A program made the translations under genes and the position numbers. From Streptomyces sp. ISL-10 (GTDB lineage: Bacteria > Actinomycetota > Actinomycetes > Streptomycetales > Streptomycetaceae): 64,000 nt of DNA. The stretch lies in contig NZ_JAGGOJ010000010.1 in assembly GCF_018614575.1 (NCBI RefSeq), positions 62,001-126,000 on the forward strand, given 5' to 3'. Position 1 is the first letter of the stretch. Each line of letters starts with the position of its first letter. Shown here one piece after another: positions 47,100 to 56,166 of the stretch. Under the pieces are notes generated by a model. The model did not search any database and was not told the DNA's origin. It was given only the letters and a program-made list of their open reading frames with translations.

Positions 47100-47364
47100 C
47101 TGCGCTCCGGCGCCTCGGACGCGGAGCGCCGAGACCGGTTCGTCCGCGACGATCAGGCGTGGGCTTGTGGCCCAGCGCACGGGCGATGCAGATGCGCTGG
47201 ACCTGGCCGCCGGAGAACTCGTGCGGAAAACGGCCGGTGTTCACGCTGCGGCCCCTGCCGCTCGTGGAACGCGTGTCGCCGGAGCAGCCGGCCGCGCCGA
47301 GGGGGAAGGTGAGGGTCGCCACCAGAGCGGCGGTGCAGGTGTGCGCTCGTTCATCAGCGGTCAC
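47100..47364 (-). pseudogene. Collapsed peptide ABC transporter: lipoprotein signal joined to ATPase fragment
   Basis: A minus frame from GTG 47364 begins as a substrate-binding lipoprotein signal peptide (TAALVATLTFPLGAAGCSGD, lipobox GAAGC). After a short linker it becomes the ABC signature of an oligopeptide/dipeptide ATPase (FPHEFSGGQVQRICIARALG). One frame over, the Walker B region follows (RLIVADEPVSALRV). Normally these belong to two separate genes, with two permeases between, so several kilobases were deleted. It is dead. Its promoter copy (47395-47428) survives. Context is peptide uptake between collagenase and aminopeptidase P. Confidence 0.65.
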
Positions 47365-47394
47365 TCCACGAACAGTCCGAACCAGGGCGATGAG

Positions 47395-47428
47395 ATGTGA
47401 CCGGTAACATAGTAATGTGAAATTGCAC
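47395..47428. repeat. 34-bp regulatory repeat, copy 2 (transporter-remnant promoter)
   Basis: 29/34 identical to 46968-47001 in the same orientation. It sits about 30 bp upstream of the transporter remnant (minus) and about 40 bp upstream of the aminopeptidase P gene (plus). It may be a binding site of the GntR protein encoded at 48917. Confidence 0.65.
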
Positions 47429-47464
47429 TACACAAGAGGCGTGCGCGAAATCGAGGAGGACGCA

Positions 47465-48785
47465 ATGAAGGAACCCGTGGCCGGCACCCACCGAACGGTC
47501 AGTCACGACCTGCCGCCCTCCGCGGAGTTCGAGGAGTTCATGGCGGGCGGCTGGGCGGCCTCCCCGCTGCCCGGCGACATCCGGCTGCCCGTCGCCGGCT
47601 TCACCGCCGCACGTCGCGGCAGACTGTCGGCCCGCTTCCCCGGCGAGCGGCTGATCATCCCTGCCGGAGAGTTGAGGGTCCGCTCCAACGACTGTGACCA
47701 CCACTTTCGGCCGCACAGCGCGTACGCCTGGCTCACCGGCCTGACCGGGGAGGAGCAGGCCGGGCGTCCGGCCGCGGTCGCCGCGCACCGACGCCGGCTT
47801 CTACCGGGACCGCCGCTACGGCGAGTTCTGGGTCGGGCAGCGTCCCGACCTGGCCGAGGCCGAGCTGATGACGGGGATCCGCTGCGACGGTCTGGATGCG
47901 CGGGGAACGCTGCCGCCGGGGCGCGACGCCTCGACCGACGCCGAACTCGCCTCGGTTTTGAGCGAATTGAGGCTCGTGAAGGACGCCTGGGAGGTGGAGC
48001 AGCTCCAGCTCGCCGTGGACCACACCGCCGCGGGCTTCGAGGACGTCGTGCGTTCCCTGCCGCGAGCCCTCGCCCATCCGCGCGGCGAGCGCTGGATCGA
48101 GGGCGTCTTCGGACTGCATGCGCGCGCGGAGGGCAATGGCACCGGCTACGAGACCATCGCCGCGGCCGGGGCCCACGCCTGCGTCCTGCACTGGATACGC
48201 AACGACGGCCCCCCGGACGCACGGCAGTTGCTGCTCCTGGACGCCGGCGTGGAGACGGACAGCCTGTACACGGCGGACATCACGCGCACCCTCCCGCTCT
48301 CCGGGCGGTTCTCGCCCGTGCAGCGGCAGGTCTGTGAACTCGTGCTCGCCGCCCAGGACGCGGGCATCGCCGCGCTCAGGCCGGGGGCACGGTTCCGCGA
48401 CTTCCACCGCGCCGCGATGCGGGTGATCGCGGAAGGGCTCACGGAGTGGGGAGTCCTCAAGAGCCCCGAGGGCGACTTCCATCGGCGCTACACGCTGTGC
48501 AGCAGCGGCCACATGCTCGGGCTCGACGTCCACGACTGCGCGCAGGCGCGGGCGGAGGCCTATCTCGACGGGGTGCTGGAGCAGGGGCAGGTGCTGACGG
48601 TCGAGCCCGGCCTCTACCTCCAGCCCGACGACGAGACGCTCCCTGTCGAACTGCGCGGTATCGGCGTGCGCGTCGAGGACGACCTGGTCATCACGGCCGA
48701 GGGGGCACGGCTGATGTCGGGAGCACTGCCGCGCACCCCCGACGCGATCGAGGCGTGGATGGGGGCGCTGACCGAAGGGCACTGA
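47465..48785 (+). pseudogene. Aminopeptidase P / Xaa-Pro peptidase (M24), broken by deletion
   Basis: ATG 47465 follows GAGGAGG. The N-terminal domain is normal to about codon 100 (FMAGGWAASPLPGDIRL; HSAYAWLTGLTGEEQAG). The coding sequence then jumps frame near 47765, with roughly 12-14 codons missing before RSPRTDAGFYRDRRYGEFW. The pita-bread domain is complete: LLLLDAGVETDSLYTADITR (two Asp ligands), SGHMLGLDVHD (His), VLTVEPGLYL (Glu), IGVRVEDDLVIT (Glu). The enzyme would remove N-terminal residues before proline, ideal for collagen peptides. As sequenced it cannot be made full-length. Confidence 0.7.
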
Positions 48786-48916
48786 TCCAAGCCCGTGTTC
48801 GCGAGGGGCCCTGGAGGGTATGGCCCCACCCGTAGTCACCTGCGAAAACAACGTGACATCGTACGCTGGTGGTCCTCTCGGCCACGAGGGCACAGGGCGA
48901 AAGGAACACCACCACC

Positions 48917-49642
48917 ATGGGCCACCTGAAGCAGCGCAACCTCATCACCGCCAGGGAGCGGCTGCGGGACCAGGTCGCCCACGCCCTGCGCGCCGCGCTC
49001 ATCTCCGGCGAGCTGCGCCCCGGGGAGGTCTACTCGGCGCCCGGCCTGGCCGAGGACTTCGGGATCTCCGCGACACCGGTGCGCGAGGCAATGCTCGACC
49101 TGGCACGAGAGGGCCTCGTCGAGCCCGTCCGTAACAAGGGCTTCCGTGTCACGGAGGTCAACGAACGCGATCTCGACCAGTATTCCGAGATCCGCGTCCT
49201 GATCGAGGTCCCCATGGTCGGCCGGATCACCCGCAGCGCCTCAGTCGAGGACCTGGAGGCGCTGCGGCCGGTGGCGGAGGACATCGTGCGCGCCGCGCAC
49301 AGGCACGACCTCATCGGCTATCTCGAGGCCGACCGGCAGTTCCATCTCTCCCTGCTCGCGCTCGCCGGCAACGACCGGCTCGTCGAGACGGTCGGCGATC
49401 TGCGCAAGCGCTCGCGGCTGTACGGGCTGACCGCCCTGGACGAGCGCGACCAGCTGATCCCGTCCGCCGAGGAGCACGTCGAACTGCTCGACCTGATGGT
49501 GGCGGGTGACGCGAAAGACGCCGAGAAGTGCATGGCCCGCCACCTCGGGCATGTGCGATCGCTCTGGGCCGAGGGCGCGCAGGAGAAGGAGCGGCAGCCC
49601 GCCGCGCGCGGCCCCAGGAGGAAGCTGGGCACGGCCCGATGA
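48917..49642 (+). CDS. GntR-family regulator, FadR/FCD subfamily
   Basis: The 241-residue protein has an N-terminal winged helix (ARERLRDQVAHALRAALISG; LAEDFGISATPVREAMLDL) and a C-terminal all-helical FCD domain. The FCD metal/ligand residues are recognisable (EADRQFHLSLLALAGNDRL; SAEEHVELLDLMVAGD with His). The ATG at 48917 lies 9 nt after AAAGGA. It is 131 bp downstream of the aminopeptidase gene, same strand. It is the likely regulator of the collagen/peptide locus; the two 34-bp repeats are candidate targets. Confidence 0.75.
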   Translation: MGHLKQRNLITARERLRDQVAHALRAALISGELRPGEVYSAPGLAEDFGISATPVREAMLDLAREGLVEPVRNKGFRVTEVNERDLDQYSEIRVLIEVPMVGRITRSASVEDLEALRPVAEDIVRAAHRHDLIGYLEADRQFHLSLLALAGNDRLVETVGDLRKRSRLYGLTALDERDQLIPSAEEHVELLDLMVAGDAKDAEKCMARHLGHVRSLWAEGAQEKERQPAARGPRRKLGTAR

Positions 49643-49704
49643 GTGCAGTCGCCGGTCAGTCCGACGCAGATCACCGAAGGGGGTGAGTAGCGTCGAGATC
49701 TACG

Positions 49705-50235
49705 ATGACCACCATGGAACCAGCGCCCGCCCTCGTCCACCTGGACAGTCCCTTCATCAACTTCCGAGACTTCGACTTCGGCGAGGGCTCCCATGGCTAC
49801 CGCTGGGTCAACGCCAAGCGTTTCCAGCTGGCGTCCGAGGCGCTGGACGACCGAAGCGTGCTGGCCGCCTTGATCGCAGACCCTCAGTTTCGGGACACGT
49901 ACGACGGAGCCGGCGTTCAAGACTGGCCTCGGCACGGTCAATGGTGGCTTGACCGCATCACCCCTGACACCTACAGGGCAGTCGACGACGCAACCGCGGC
50001 CGACACCATCCACTCGTGGGCCGGCCGGCACGGCGACGTTCCAGAGCAACTCCAATCACGCCTGCGGCAGGAGGTCTACACCCCGATCCGCACAGCGACC
50101 AGCCGATACGTGCTGGGACAGCTCCCCGAAGACGCGTTCCACGACTATGGCCCCATCCACATGGATTACCACGAGCTGGTCCTTGTCGACCGTTCCGCAG
50201 CCACACTCACTCTGCTCGTCGCAGCCGGTGACTAA
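49705..50235 (+). CDS. Hypothetical soluble protein
   Basis: The 176-residue protein is not recognised. It is rich in Asp, Trp and His (FINFRDFDFGEGSHGYRW; VQDWPRHGQWWLDRI; AFHDYGPIHMDYHELVLVD). The even spread of coding signal supports a real gene. No signal peptide or membrane helix. The DYGPIHMDYHELVLVDR C-terminal strand suggests a mixed alpha/beta fold. The ATG at 49705 has weak upstream signals. It appears monocistronic. Confidence 0.45.
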   Translation: MTTMEPAPALVHLDSPFINFRDFDFGEGSHGYRWVNAKRFQLASEALDDRSVLAALIADPQFRDTYDGAGVQDWPRHGQWWLDRITPDTYRAVDDATAADTIHSWAGRHGDVPEQLQSRLRQEVYTPIRTATSRYVLGQLPEDAFHDYGPIHMDYHELVLVDRSAATLTLLVAAGD

Positions 50236-50307
50236 CCCCTCTGAAGGCCCCGCACCACTGACGCCTGAAGCCAGGGCATTCGGACATGCCCATACCCGAC
50301 TCCGCCC

Positions 50308-50655
50308 CTAGCGTTCTTCCAGGACGACCTGATCAGGACCTATCGCGGCTTCCTCGACCGCCGGCGCTCGGAGAGGCCCGTCGAGGAGTACCGGGAACCC
50401 ACCGAGCAGGAGTGGCGGTCCTCCGGATCGGACCCCGCCAAGGACCGCGCCTCATCGAGATCATCCAGAACCTCGAACGCATCCGCGAAGCCCGAGGTAA
50501 CGGCTGGCTCGGTGAAGTCGAAGGGCTCCAGGTCAGCCTCGACGCTGCCATCGCCAAGCTCAACAGCCTCAGCCGGGCCCCGGCTGACGGCCGGCCTCAG
50601 CCGGCCGACCTCGGCGTGCCCGTCTTCACCGACTCCGCTTCACCACCCCAGAAGG
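50308..50655 (+). pseudogene. Site-specific integrase C-terminal remnant
   Basis: One frame reads LAFFQDDLIRTYRGFLDRRR and SERPVEEYREPTEQEW. After a break, another reads RLIEIIQNLERIREARGNGW, LGEVEGLQVSLDAAIAKLN. Both match the C-terminal region beyond the catalytic Tyr of a large actinomycete tyrosine recombinase family, in which a Cys-rich segment normally lies between the two parts. Here that segment is deleted. Remnant of a lost integrative element. Confidence 0.5.
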
Positions 50656-50664
50656 GTTCGAACC

Positions 50665-51324
50665 TCAAGGCCGTTCGGGCTTGTGGGCAAGAAAGGTGGC
50701 GAATGTCCTCTCAGCCCCTTCGCTGGGTTCCTCCACCAGACGTGCGGTGAGGACGAGCCCGGCCCGCTTCAGGAGTTCGGCAATCCGATCAGGCGGCAAC
50801 AGGTAGGACTCGTAAGTCACCGGATGACCGCCGTACGCCTGTGTGGGACGTAGATGCTGGTCGGCCCCTACGTGGCCGGCGAGCATCAAACAGCCGCCAG
50901 GCGCGAGAGTGCGGTGGAACTCGCCGAACACCACCGGCAGCAACGCCGGTGGTGTGTGGTGGGTGGAGTAGTAGGCGAGGATGCCTCCGAGGCCGTCGTC
51001 CTCGATCGGGAGCGAGGTCATCGAGCCGACGCCGAAACGCAGATCTGGGTAGGAACTGCGGGCCAGTTCGACCATGGCGGGCGATAGGTCCATGCCGAAC
51101 GCAGACACTTGCCGCTCGGCAAGGCAAGCCGTGACTTTGCCGGGCCCACATCCCAGGTCGGCGACGGGCCCGAGGTCGGCCGTTCGCACCACCTCTGCGA
51201 AGACGTTCAGCATCCCTCGTGACAGCGGATCCAGCTCCGCCGGAGGCTTGACCTGTTCGAAGTAGTCGGAGGCGACCGTGTCGTACGACTCCCGGACGGC
51301 GGCGAGGTAGGAGAGATCAGGCAT
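50665..51324 (-). CDS. SAM-dependent methyltransferase (class I)
   Basis: The 219-residue enzyme has the full class I set: VRESYDTVASDYFEQV start, motif I VADLGCGPGKVTACL, motif II FGMDLSPAMVELAR, GSMTSLPIEDDGLGGILAYYS, and a post-core TLAPGGCLMLAGHVG. It is an intact relative of the broken gene at 31393. Acceptor unknown. CAT at 51322-51324 gives the start. TAGAGT ends 7 nt upstream with no ribosome site, another likely leaderless gene. It is convergent with the integrase remnant. Confidence 0.75.
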   Translation of the reverse strand: MPDLSYLAAVRESYDTVASDYFEQVKPPAELDPLSRGMLNVFAEVVRTADLGPVADLGCGPGKVTACLAERQVSAFGMDLSPAMVELARSSYPDLRFGVGSMTSLPIEDDGLGGILAYYSTHHTPPALLPVVFGEFHRTLAPGGCLMLAGHVGADQHLRPTQAYGGHPVTYESYLLPPDRIAELLKRAGLVLTARLVEEPSEGAERTFATFLAHKPERP

Positions 51325-51661
51325 GCGGGCGACTCTAGTAAGGGCCCGCAGCGCACGTGATCACTTTCTTGGAGGCCGAGCGGATAGGCCGGCACAGGGC
51401 ATCCAGGTGGCGGGCCGGTACGGCTCTGATGATCACGAAGTTGCGACGCTCGTGACTGCTGTCCGTGCGCACTTACGTCCCGCGCAGTCGCAACCTGTGG
51501 TCCACTCACCAACTCCTTGGTCAAGGTCTTCGGGGAGCGTCGCAGGGGAGGGTAGCCCGATCCGCAGTGGAATGCCCACGGACCCTGCATCACCGTGGAC
51601 CGATGAGTTTGGCGCCAGTGGTTCGTCTGACCTGGTGACGATCGTCGACCGCACGAGCGAC

Positions 51662-52168
51662 ATGGAGCTGACCTTGACGAATGAAGCCGACCTGCAACCT
51701 GCTGTAGCCGCCGAGTTCGTGGCCCTCGCCGACCTGCTCGGCTCCGCCTCTGATGCGCAGTGGGACACTCCATCTTTGTGCGAGGGCTGGCGGGTTCGCG
51801 AAGTGATCGCGCACTTGACCATGGCGGCCCGCTACTCCGTAGAGGAGTTCATGGCCGAATTGCGCCACTGTGACTTCGACTTCAACCGCTTGTCGAACCA
51901 GATTGCCGGCCGGGACGCCGAACTGCCGACCGGCGAGCTCGTGGCCAACCTGCGTGCCGACGTGATGCACCACTGGACACCGCCGGGCGGTGGGTACCAC
52001 GGCGCGCTCAATCAAGGCATCGGCATTCAGGGACGCAGCTTCCAGGCCACCGACCTTGACTGATCGTACGGATCAGGCCCGGCACTGCACGGCGCCGCCG
52101 AAGACCTGGCACTCAGGCTCTGCGGTCGGACAGTCCCGGGTGGACGGCTCCAGGGCACGCCGCTGTAA
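51662..52168 (+). pseudogene. DinB/maleylpyruvate-isomerase-like gene with nonsense codon and internal deletion
   Basis: ATG 51662 begins a mycothiol-dependent-type N-terminal domain (VALADLLGSASDAQWDTPSL; CEGWRVREVIAHLTMAARY with the metal-binding His; GGGYHGALNQ). It then jumps to QGRSFQATDLD followed by TGA (52061-52063). Reading through, the same frame continues SYGSGPALHGAAEDLALRLC, GRTVPGGRLQGTPL to TAA 52166. The TGA sits where family members have Trp (DLDWSYGSG), so TGG became TGA. A roughly 35-residue segment before it is also missing. The truncated product is probably inactive. Confidence 0.65.
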
Positions 52169-52328
52169 GGACTCCGGCGGATAGGAGTGGGCTCATGGTC
52201 GCCGGATGGGGCGGTCGTCCCAGCGGTAGTTGACCCAGGCGCGGCGGATCAGGCTACGCACGGTGATGACGGTATCCGCGAGGCCGCGCTTCGGTGATGG
52301 GGCATCATCACAGACCGGCCGCGCGGGA

Positions 52329-52841
52329 TCAGGCCTGTCCCCGTGCCCGGTGCCGTCTTGCGTACGACCAGGTCACCGCGGTCATCAGGACCGGGATGGC
52401 GAACAGCGGGGCGAAGGCGAGGCCCCAGACGGTCTGTGCCGTACCGCTCGACATGTACGTCTGGCTCTCGACGGTGAATGCGACCACGAGTTGCCACAGT
52501 GCCACCAGGACGAGCACGCCCGAGGCGGCCCAGGCCAGCGCGGCGAGGGCCGGGGGGCGCAGCGGCCGCCACCGGTCGCTGACCAGGAGCAGCGGAAACA
52601 GCGCGGCCAGCTCGGCAAGGACGGAGAGACCAACGACGTATGCGATACCCCAGCCCGGAATGCCGAAGACGTCGCGCAGCACCTGGTCGCTGTAGCCCAC
52701 ATAGACACCGGACGCCATGGCGATGCGCCACAGCCCGGACGGGACGGCGCACAGAGCGATGGCGTGGGCGGCGCGGCGAGCCCAGACAGGCGCGGGTGCG
52801 GAGGCGGTGAGAGGAGCGGTGGCTGTTGTCATGGCGTACAT
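52329..52841 (-). CDS. Four-helix membrane protein, hypothetical
   Basis: The 170-residue protein has four predicted membrane helices (about 22-45, 63-88, 97-120, 133-155) and a basic C-terminus (YARRHRARGQA). Aromatic residues in GVYVGYSDQVLRDVFGIPGWG mark the first loop. I do not recognise the family; actinomycete genomes carry many such proteins. ATG 52841 follows AGGG by 5 nt; an in-frame ATG at 52832 is an alternative. Monocistronic. Confidence 0.5.
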   Translation of the reverse strand: MYAMTTATAPLTASAPAPVWARRAAHAIALCAVPSGLWRIAMASGVYVGYSDQVLRDVFGIPGWGIAYVVGLSVLAELAALFPLLLVSDRWRPLRPPALAALAWAASGVLVLVALWQLVVAFTVESQTYMSSGTAQTVWGLAFAPLFAIPVLMTAVTWSYARRHRARGQA

Positions 52842-53199
52842 GCTGGCCCTGGAGATGACATCCGCGCTTCGTCCGCTACGACGAACCGTCTCCGCCAGGC
52901 GGAGGAGGGCGCACCCGCTCGGCTGGGACCTGAGGAGGGCTCAACCGCCGGACGGACCGGGGTCTCCAACCGTCCGGCGAGCGAGGGCATGACGACTGAT
53001 CCAGCTCGGTTCACGCAGGACATGGAGATTGGCACCAGTGTCAGTCGGAGCACGGTCCTGCGCCTGGTCGGCGCCTGCCCAACCTTCGCCCTCCCGCAGC
53101 GCTTTCTGGGTCGTACCACTTCACCGTGCCGCCGGCCGGCCCGCTGCGGAGTCGTCGTAGTGGTCCGCCGAGGCCTGCCCAGTGCTTTCCCGGGCGCGG
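52842..53199. other. Intergenic region, 358 bp
   Basis: No gene, repeat or hairpin that I can support. It lies upstream of the minus-strand gene at 52329 and downstream of the phosphatase gene. Confidence 0.4.
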
Positions 53200-55659
53200 T
53201 CACCGGAACTCGGTGAGCAGCAGCGCGATGTCGTCGGCTCGGTATGAGGAGCCGCGGGCGTTGTGCAGAAGCCGGTCGGCGAGTTCGTCCAGCGAGTCCG
53301 CACGGGCGTGGGCCAGGGATGCCCGCAGACGGTCGATCCCCACGTCGATATCGGCTCCGGGTTCCTCGACCAGTCCGTCGGTGTAGAGGGCGAGGACGGA
53401 TTCCGACGGGAGGGCGATCCGGGTTTCGGGGTAGGCGCTCGCGCGCTCCACCCCAAGGATCGGGCCGACGTCCAGGTCGAGGACATCGGTCGTCCCATCG
53501 GGGCGGCGGAGCAGGGGTGGGGGGTGGCCTGCGGTGACGGCGTAGGCGTGGTGGTCGTGGGGGTCGAGGAGCACACAGCAGCAGCTGGCCAGCAGCCCAG
53601 GGCCGAGGTCGATGAGTGTTCGGTTGACGCCCGTCAGCACATCGCCGGGCATGAGCCCTACGGCCGCGAAGGCCCGCACCGCACTGCGCAACTGGGCCAT
53701 GGTGGCAGCGGCGGCGATGCTGTGCCCCTCCACGTCTCCGATCACGAGAAAGACCCCCCTGTCAGTGGGGATGATGTCGTACCAGTCGCCGCCGATGTCC
53801 ATTCCGCTGGTGCCGGGCAGATAGCGTACGACGCTGCGGATACCCGGGACTACGGGCAGCCGGTGCGGCAGGAGCGCCTGCTGCAGGCCGCGCGCGAGGG
53901 CGAACTCCGAGTCGTACAGCCGCGCACGCTCCAGAGCTTGGGCGATCAGCCCGGCGAGTGCGGTCAGGACGCCGCGGTCCCTCTCCGTGAACTCATGGAT
54001 CTCGTCAAAACCGAGAACGCAGGTGCCGACAGGCCGGCTGGAGGCGATGAGCGGCAGATACGCCCACGAGCTCACCTCGCCCGTGGGGATGCCCGGGTAG
54101 CCCCGGGAAAGATCCTTCTGCGACTCGATGAAGAGTGGAGCGCCGGACGTCAGGGTCTCCGTGCCGGGCAGGCGGGCGTGCAGCGGTACGCCCTCCAGCC
54201 AGTCCAGGAAGTCTTCGTGGTGGCCGGTGTGAAAGAGCAGGTGCATCGTTCCGTCGCGGACCACATAGATCGCCAGTTCCTGGCCTCCGAAAGCCGGCAG
54301 AAGCTGGTCGGAGACGACTTCGCACACTTCGCGGGCTGTGACCGCCTCGGTCAGCGCGCTCCCCAGCTGCAGGACGTGGTACATGACGCCCATGCGCGCG
54401 GGCGCGGGCGCGGTGGCCGGTGCCGCAGCTGCCGGGGAGGCGGAGGGCGTCGAGTCCGGGGATGGCCGACCGACGGGCACGACCCAGCCGGTCACTCCGT
54501 CCGCCTCCGGATGGAGGGAGAAGGAGAGCCACCGGTCGGGCGAGGGGCAGGCGAGGAAGGAGGCCGGCGCCTGCGAGATCATCGCGAACCGGTGCCGGTA
54601 CTCGACGTCGGGATCGGACAGCCACGGCAGCGCCTCCCAGAGGAGATGGCCCAGCAACTCGTCGCCGGACGCGCCCATCAGCCGCAGGGCACTGTGGTTG
54701 GCGTAAGTGACCCTTCCGTCGGGGGCGAGGGAGAAGACCCCGTCCCGCAGCCGCTCGACCGCTGCTACGGCCATGTGGCCGGCCCGGGCGTCGACGACCG
54801 CGCCGACCAGGTGAGTGCCTGCCCGCGTGTCGTCGGCGTTCGGCACGCGGCCCCACAATTCGACCGTGTGGTATCCCTCGCCGCCGTGCCCGTCCTCTCG
54901 CAACCGCAGGCGCCTACTGGTGGTCCGGCCGTTGACGGCCGCCTCTCGGCCGCAGGCCCGGAAGGCAGCACGATCGCCGGGGTGAAGGAACGAAGCAAGC
55001 GTTTCGGCCCGTCCGTCGAAAGCACGAGGGTCGAGACCGAACATCGCGCAGAGCTCGTCGTCCAGGATGACGGTGCCGGTGACGAGGTCCCACTGGAACA
55101 AGCCGACCCGCACGGCAGCTCCCGAGGGAGCCGGGACCTCGACGGGGACCGTTTCCGGGTCGCATTCCACCGGATCGCCGGTACGGGCGCGGAGTGCGGC
55201 CAGGGAGTCGCCGAGCCGGTTGGCGACGCTCCGCATGTGGCGGCGCTGGGCCTTGGACAGCCCTTCGCTGCCTGGGGATGCCGCCCAGACGATCGCCAGC
55301 GATCCGAACGTCTCTCCGCCTGCTCCCACGGGCACGGAGCAGGAGCCGAAGGCGTACGGCAGGGCCACGGCGAGCTGGGGATACCGGCGCATCGTCTCCT
55401 CTGCGTTGGCCAGGTGGACCGTGCGCCCGGTGCTGTACGCCGCGGCGACCGGGATGGGACTGTTCACCGCTATGAGGCGCCAGCCACCGAGCAGGGAGGG
55501 GGTCGTGCCGCACGTCGCGCCGAGCACGATCGACCGGCGGTCGCGGGAGCGCAGAAAGACACTCCCTGCGTACGCGCTGGTTTTTTCGACGGCTTCGACG
55601 ACGGCTGCAGCGAGGAGATCCTCACGCTCCGCCGTCTTGCCGACGGTCATCCCGTGCAT
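53200..55659 (-). CDS. SpoIIE-family PP2C phosphatase with GAF and PAS sensor domains
   Basis: The 819-residue multidomain regulator has: GAF (about 10-160; VVEAVEKTSAYAGSVFLRSR), PAS (about 180-300; VGLFQWDLVTGTVILDDELC), PAS (about 300-385; LRDGVFSLAPDGRVTYANHS), a linker, GAF (about 425-580; FTERDRGVLTALAGLIAQAL), and the C-terminal SpoIIE phosphatase (about 600-819). Metal-binding residues are in MDIGGDWYDIIP, FLVIGDVEGHS, LALYTDGLVEEPG and YRADDIALLL. Such proteins dephosphorylate anti-anti-sigma factors and so tune sigma-factor release. No sigma or anti-sigma gene is adjacent. The start near 55659 is reasonable; another Met follows three codons on. Confidence 0.8.
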   Translation of the reverse strand: MHGMTVGKTAEREDLLAAAVVEAVEKTSAYAGSVFLRSRDRRSIVLGATCGTTPSLLGGWRLIAVNSPIPVAAAYSTGRTVHLANAEETMRRYPQLAVALPYAFGSCSVPVGAGGETFGSLAIVWAASPGSEGLSKAQRRHMRSVANRLGDSLAALRARTGDPVECDPETVPVEVPAPSGAAVRVGLFQWDLVTGTVILDDELCAMFGLDPRAFDGRAETLASFLHPGDRAAFRACGREAAVNGRTTSRRLRLREDGHGGEGYHTVELWGRVPNADDTRAGTHLVGAVVDARAGHMAVAAVERLRDGVFSLAPDGRVTYANHSALRLMGASGDELLGHLLWEALPWLSDPDVEYRHRFAMISQAPASFLACPSPDRWLSFSLHPEADGVTGWVVPVGRPSPDSTPSASPAAAAPATAPAPARMGVMYHVLQLGSALTEAVTAREVCEVVSDQLLPAFGGQELAIYVVRDGTMHLLFHTGHHEDFLDWLEGVPLHARLPGTETLTSGAPLFIESQKDLSRGYPGIPTGEVSSWAYLPLIASSRPVGTCVLGFDEIHEFTERDRGVLTALAGLIAQALERARLYDSEFALARGLQQALLPHRLPVVPGIRSVVRYLPGTSGMDIGGDWYDIIPTDRGVFLVIGDVEGHSIAAAATMAQLRSAVRAFAAVGLMPGDVLTGVNRTLIDLGPGLLASCCCVLLDPHDHHAYAVTAGHPPPLLRRPDGTTDVLDLDVGPILGVERASAYPETRIALPSESVLALYTDGLVEEPGADIDVGIDRLRASLAHARADSLDELADRLLHNARGSSYRADDIALLLTEFR

Positions 55660-56166
55660 GCTTCCAGTGTGCGCAGTTCAGCACCGGTCAGCTCGACTGG
55701 CAACCGAGGGTGACGAACCGATTGCGCATCGCAGGCGCGTGACCGCGGCAGCGGGCCATCCCGATCGCTCCGTGCGGATCGGGGACGACTTCGTGGGTAC
55801 GGTCCAGGCACACCGAGAGACCGGAGGCCCACTCGAAGAAGTCCTCGATCCGGCCTGCGCATCCCGTCCGGGTCGATGCGGATGGGCGGGTGATCCGAGC
55901 GATGCCGAGGGGCAACGGCTGCGCCGTTTCTGCCACTGGCGCCGGGCGGCCGTGAACCGCCGCCGGTGACACCGGCGGCGGTCGGGGTGCGCGTCAGGCG
56001 TGGGCGCGTGCCACGTCACCACTGGCAGTGGACGTGGGTGCTGTGCCCGCTGTCGCCCGGACCCAGTACGAGCTTCGCGGCGTACGACCTGCACGCCTTC
56101 ATCGGACTCTTCGCCGCGGCACCCCATTTCCGGCCTGCCCGTCAAGGCGGTCGGCCCTGCGGTGCG
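55660..56166. other. Intergenic region, about 500 bp
   Basis: Open frames on both strands are short and none looks conserved. A minus stretch near 55690-55860 (RIEDFFEWASGLSVCLDRTH) has some coding character but no start or family. Treated as non-coding or decayed. Confidence 0.3.

Noticed and set aside
53263..55713. Plus-strand open frame of 816 codons
   Set aside because: Antisense to the SpoIIE-type phosphatase. Its length reflects codon bias, not coding.
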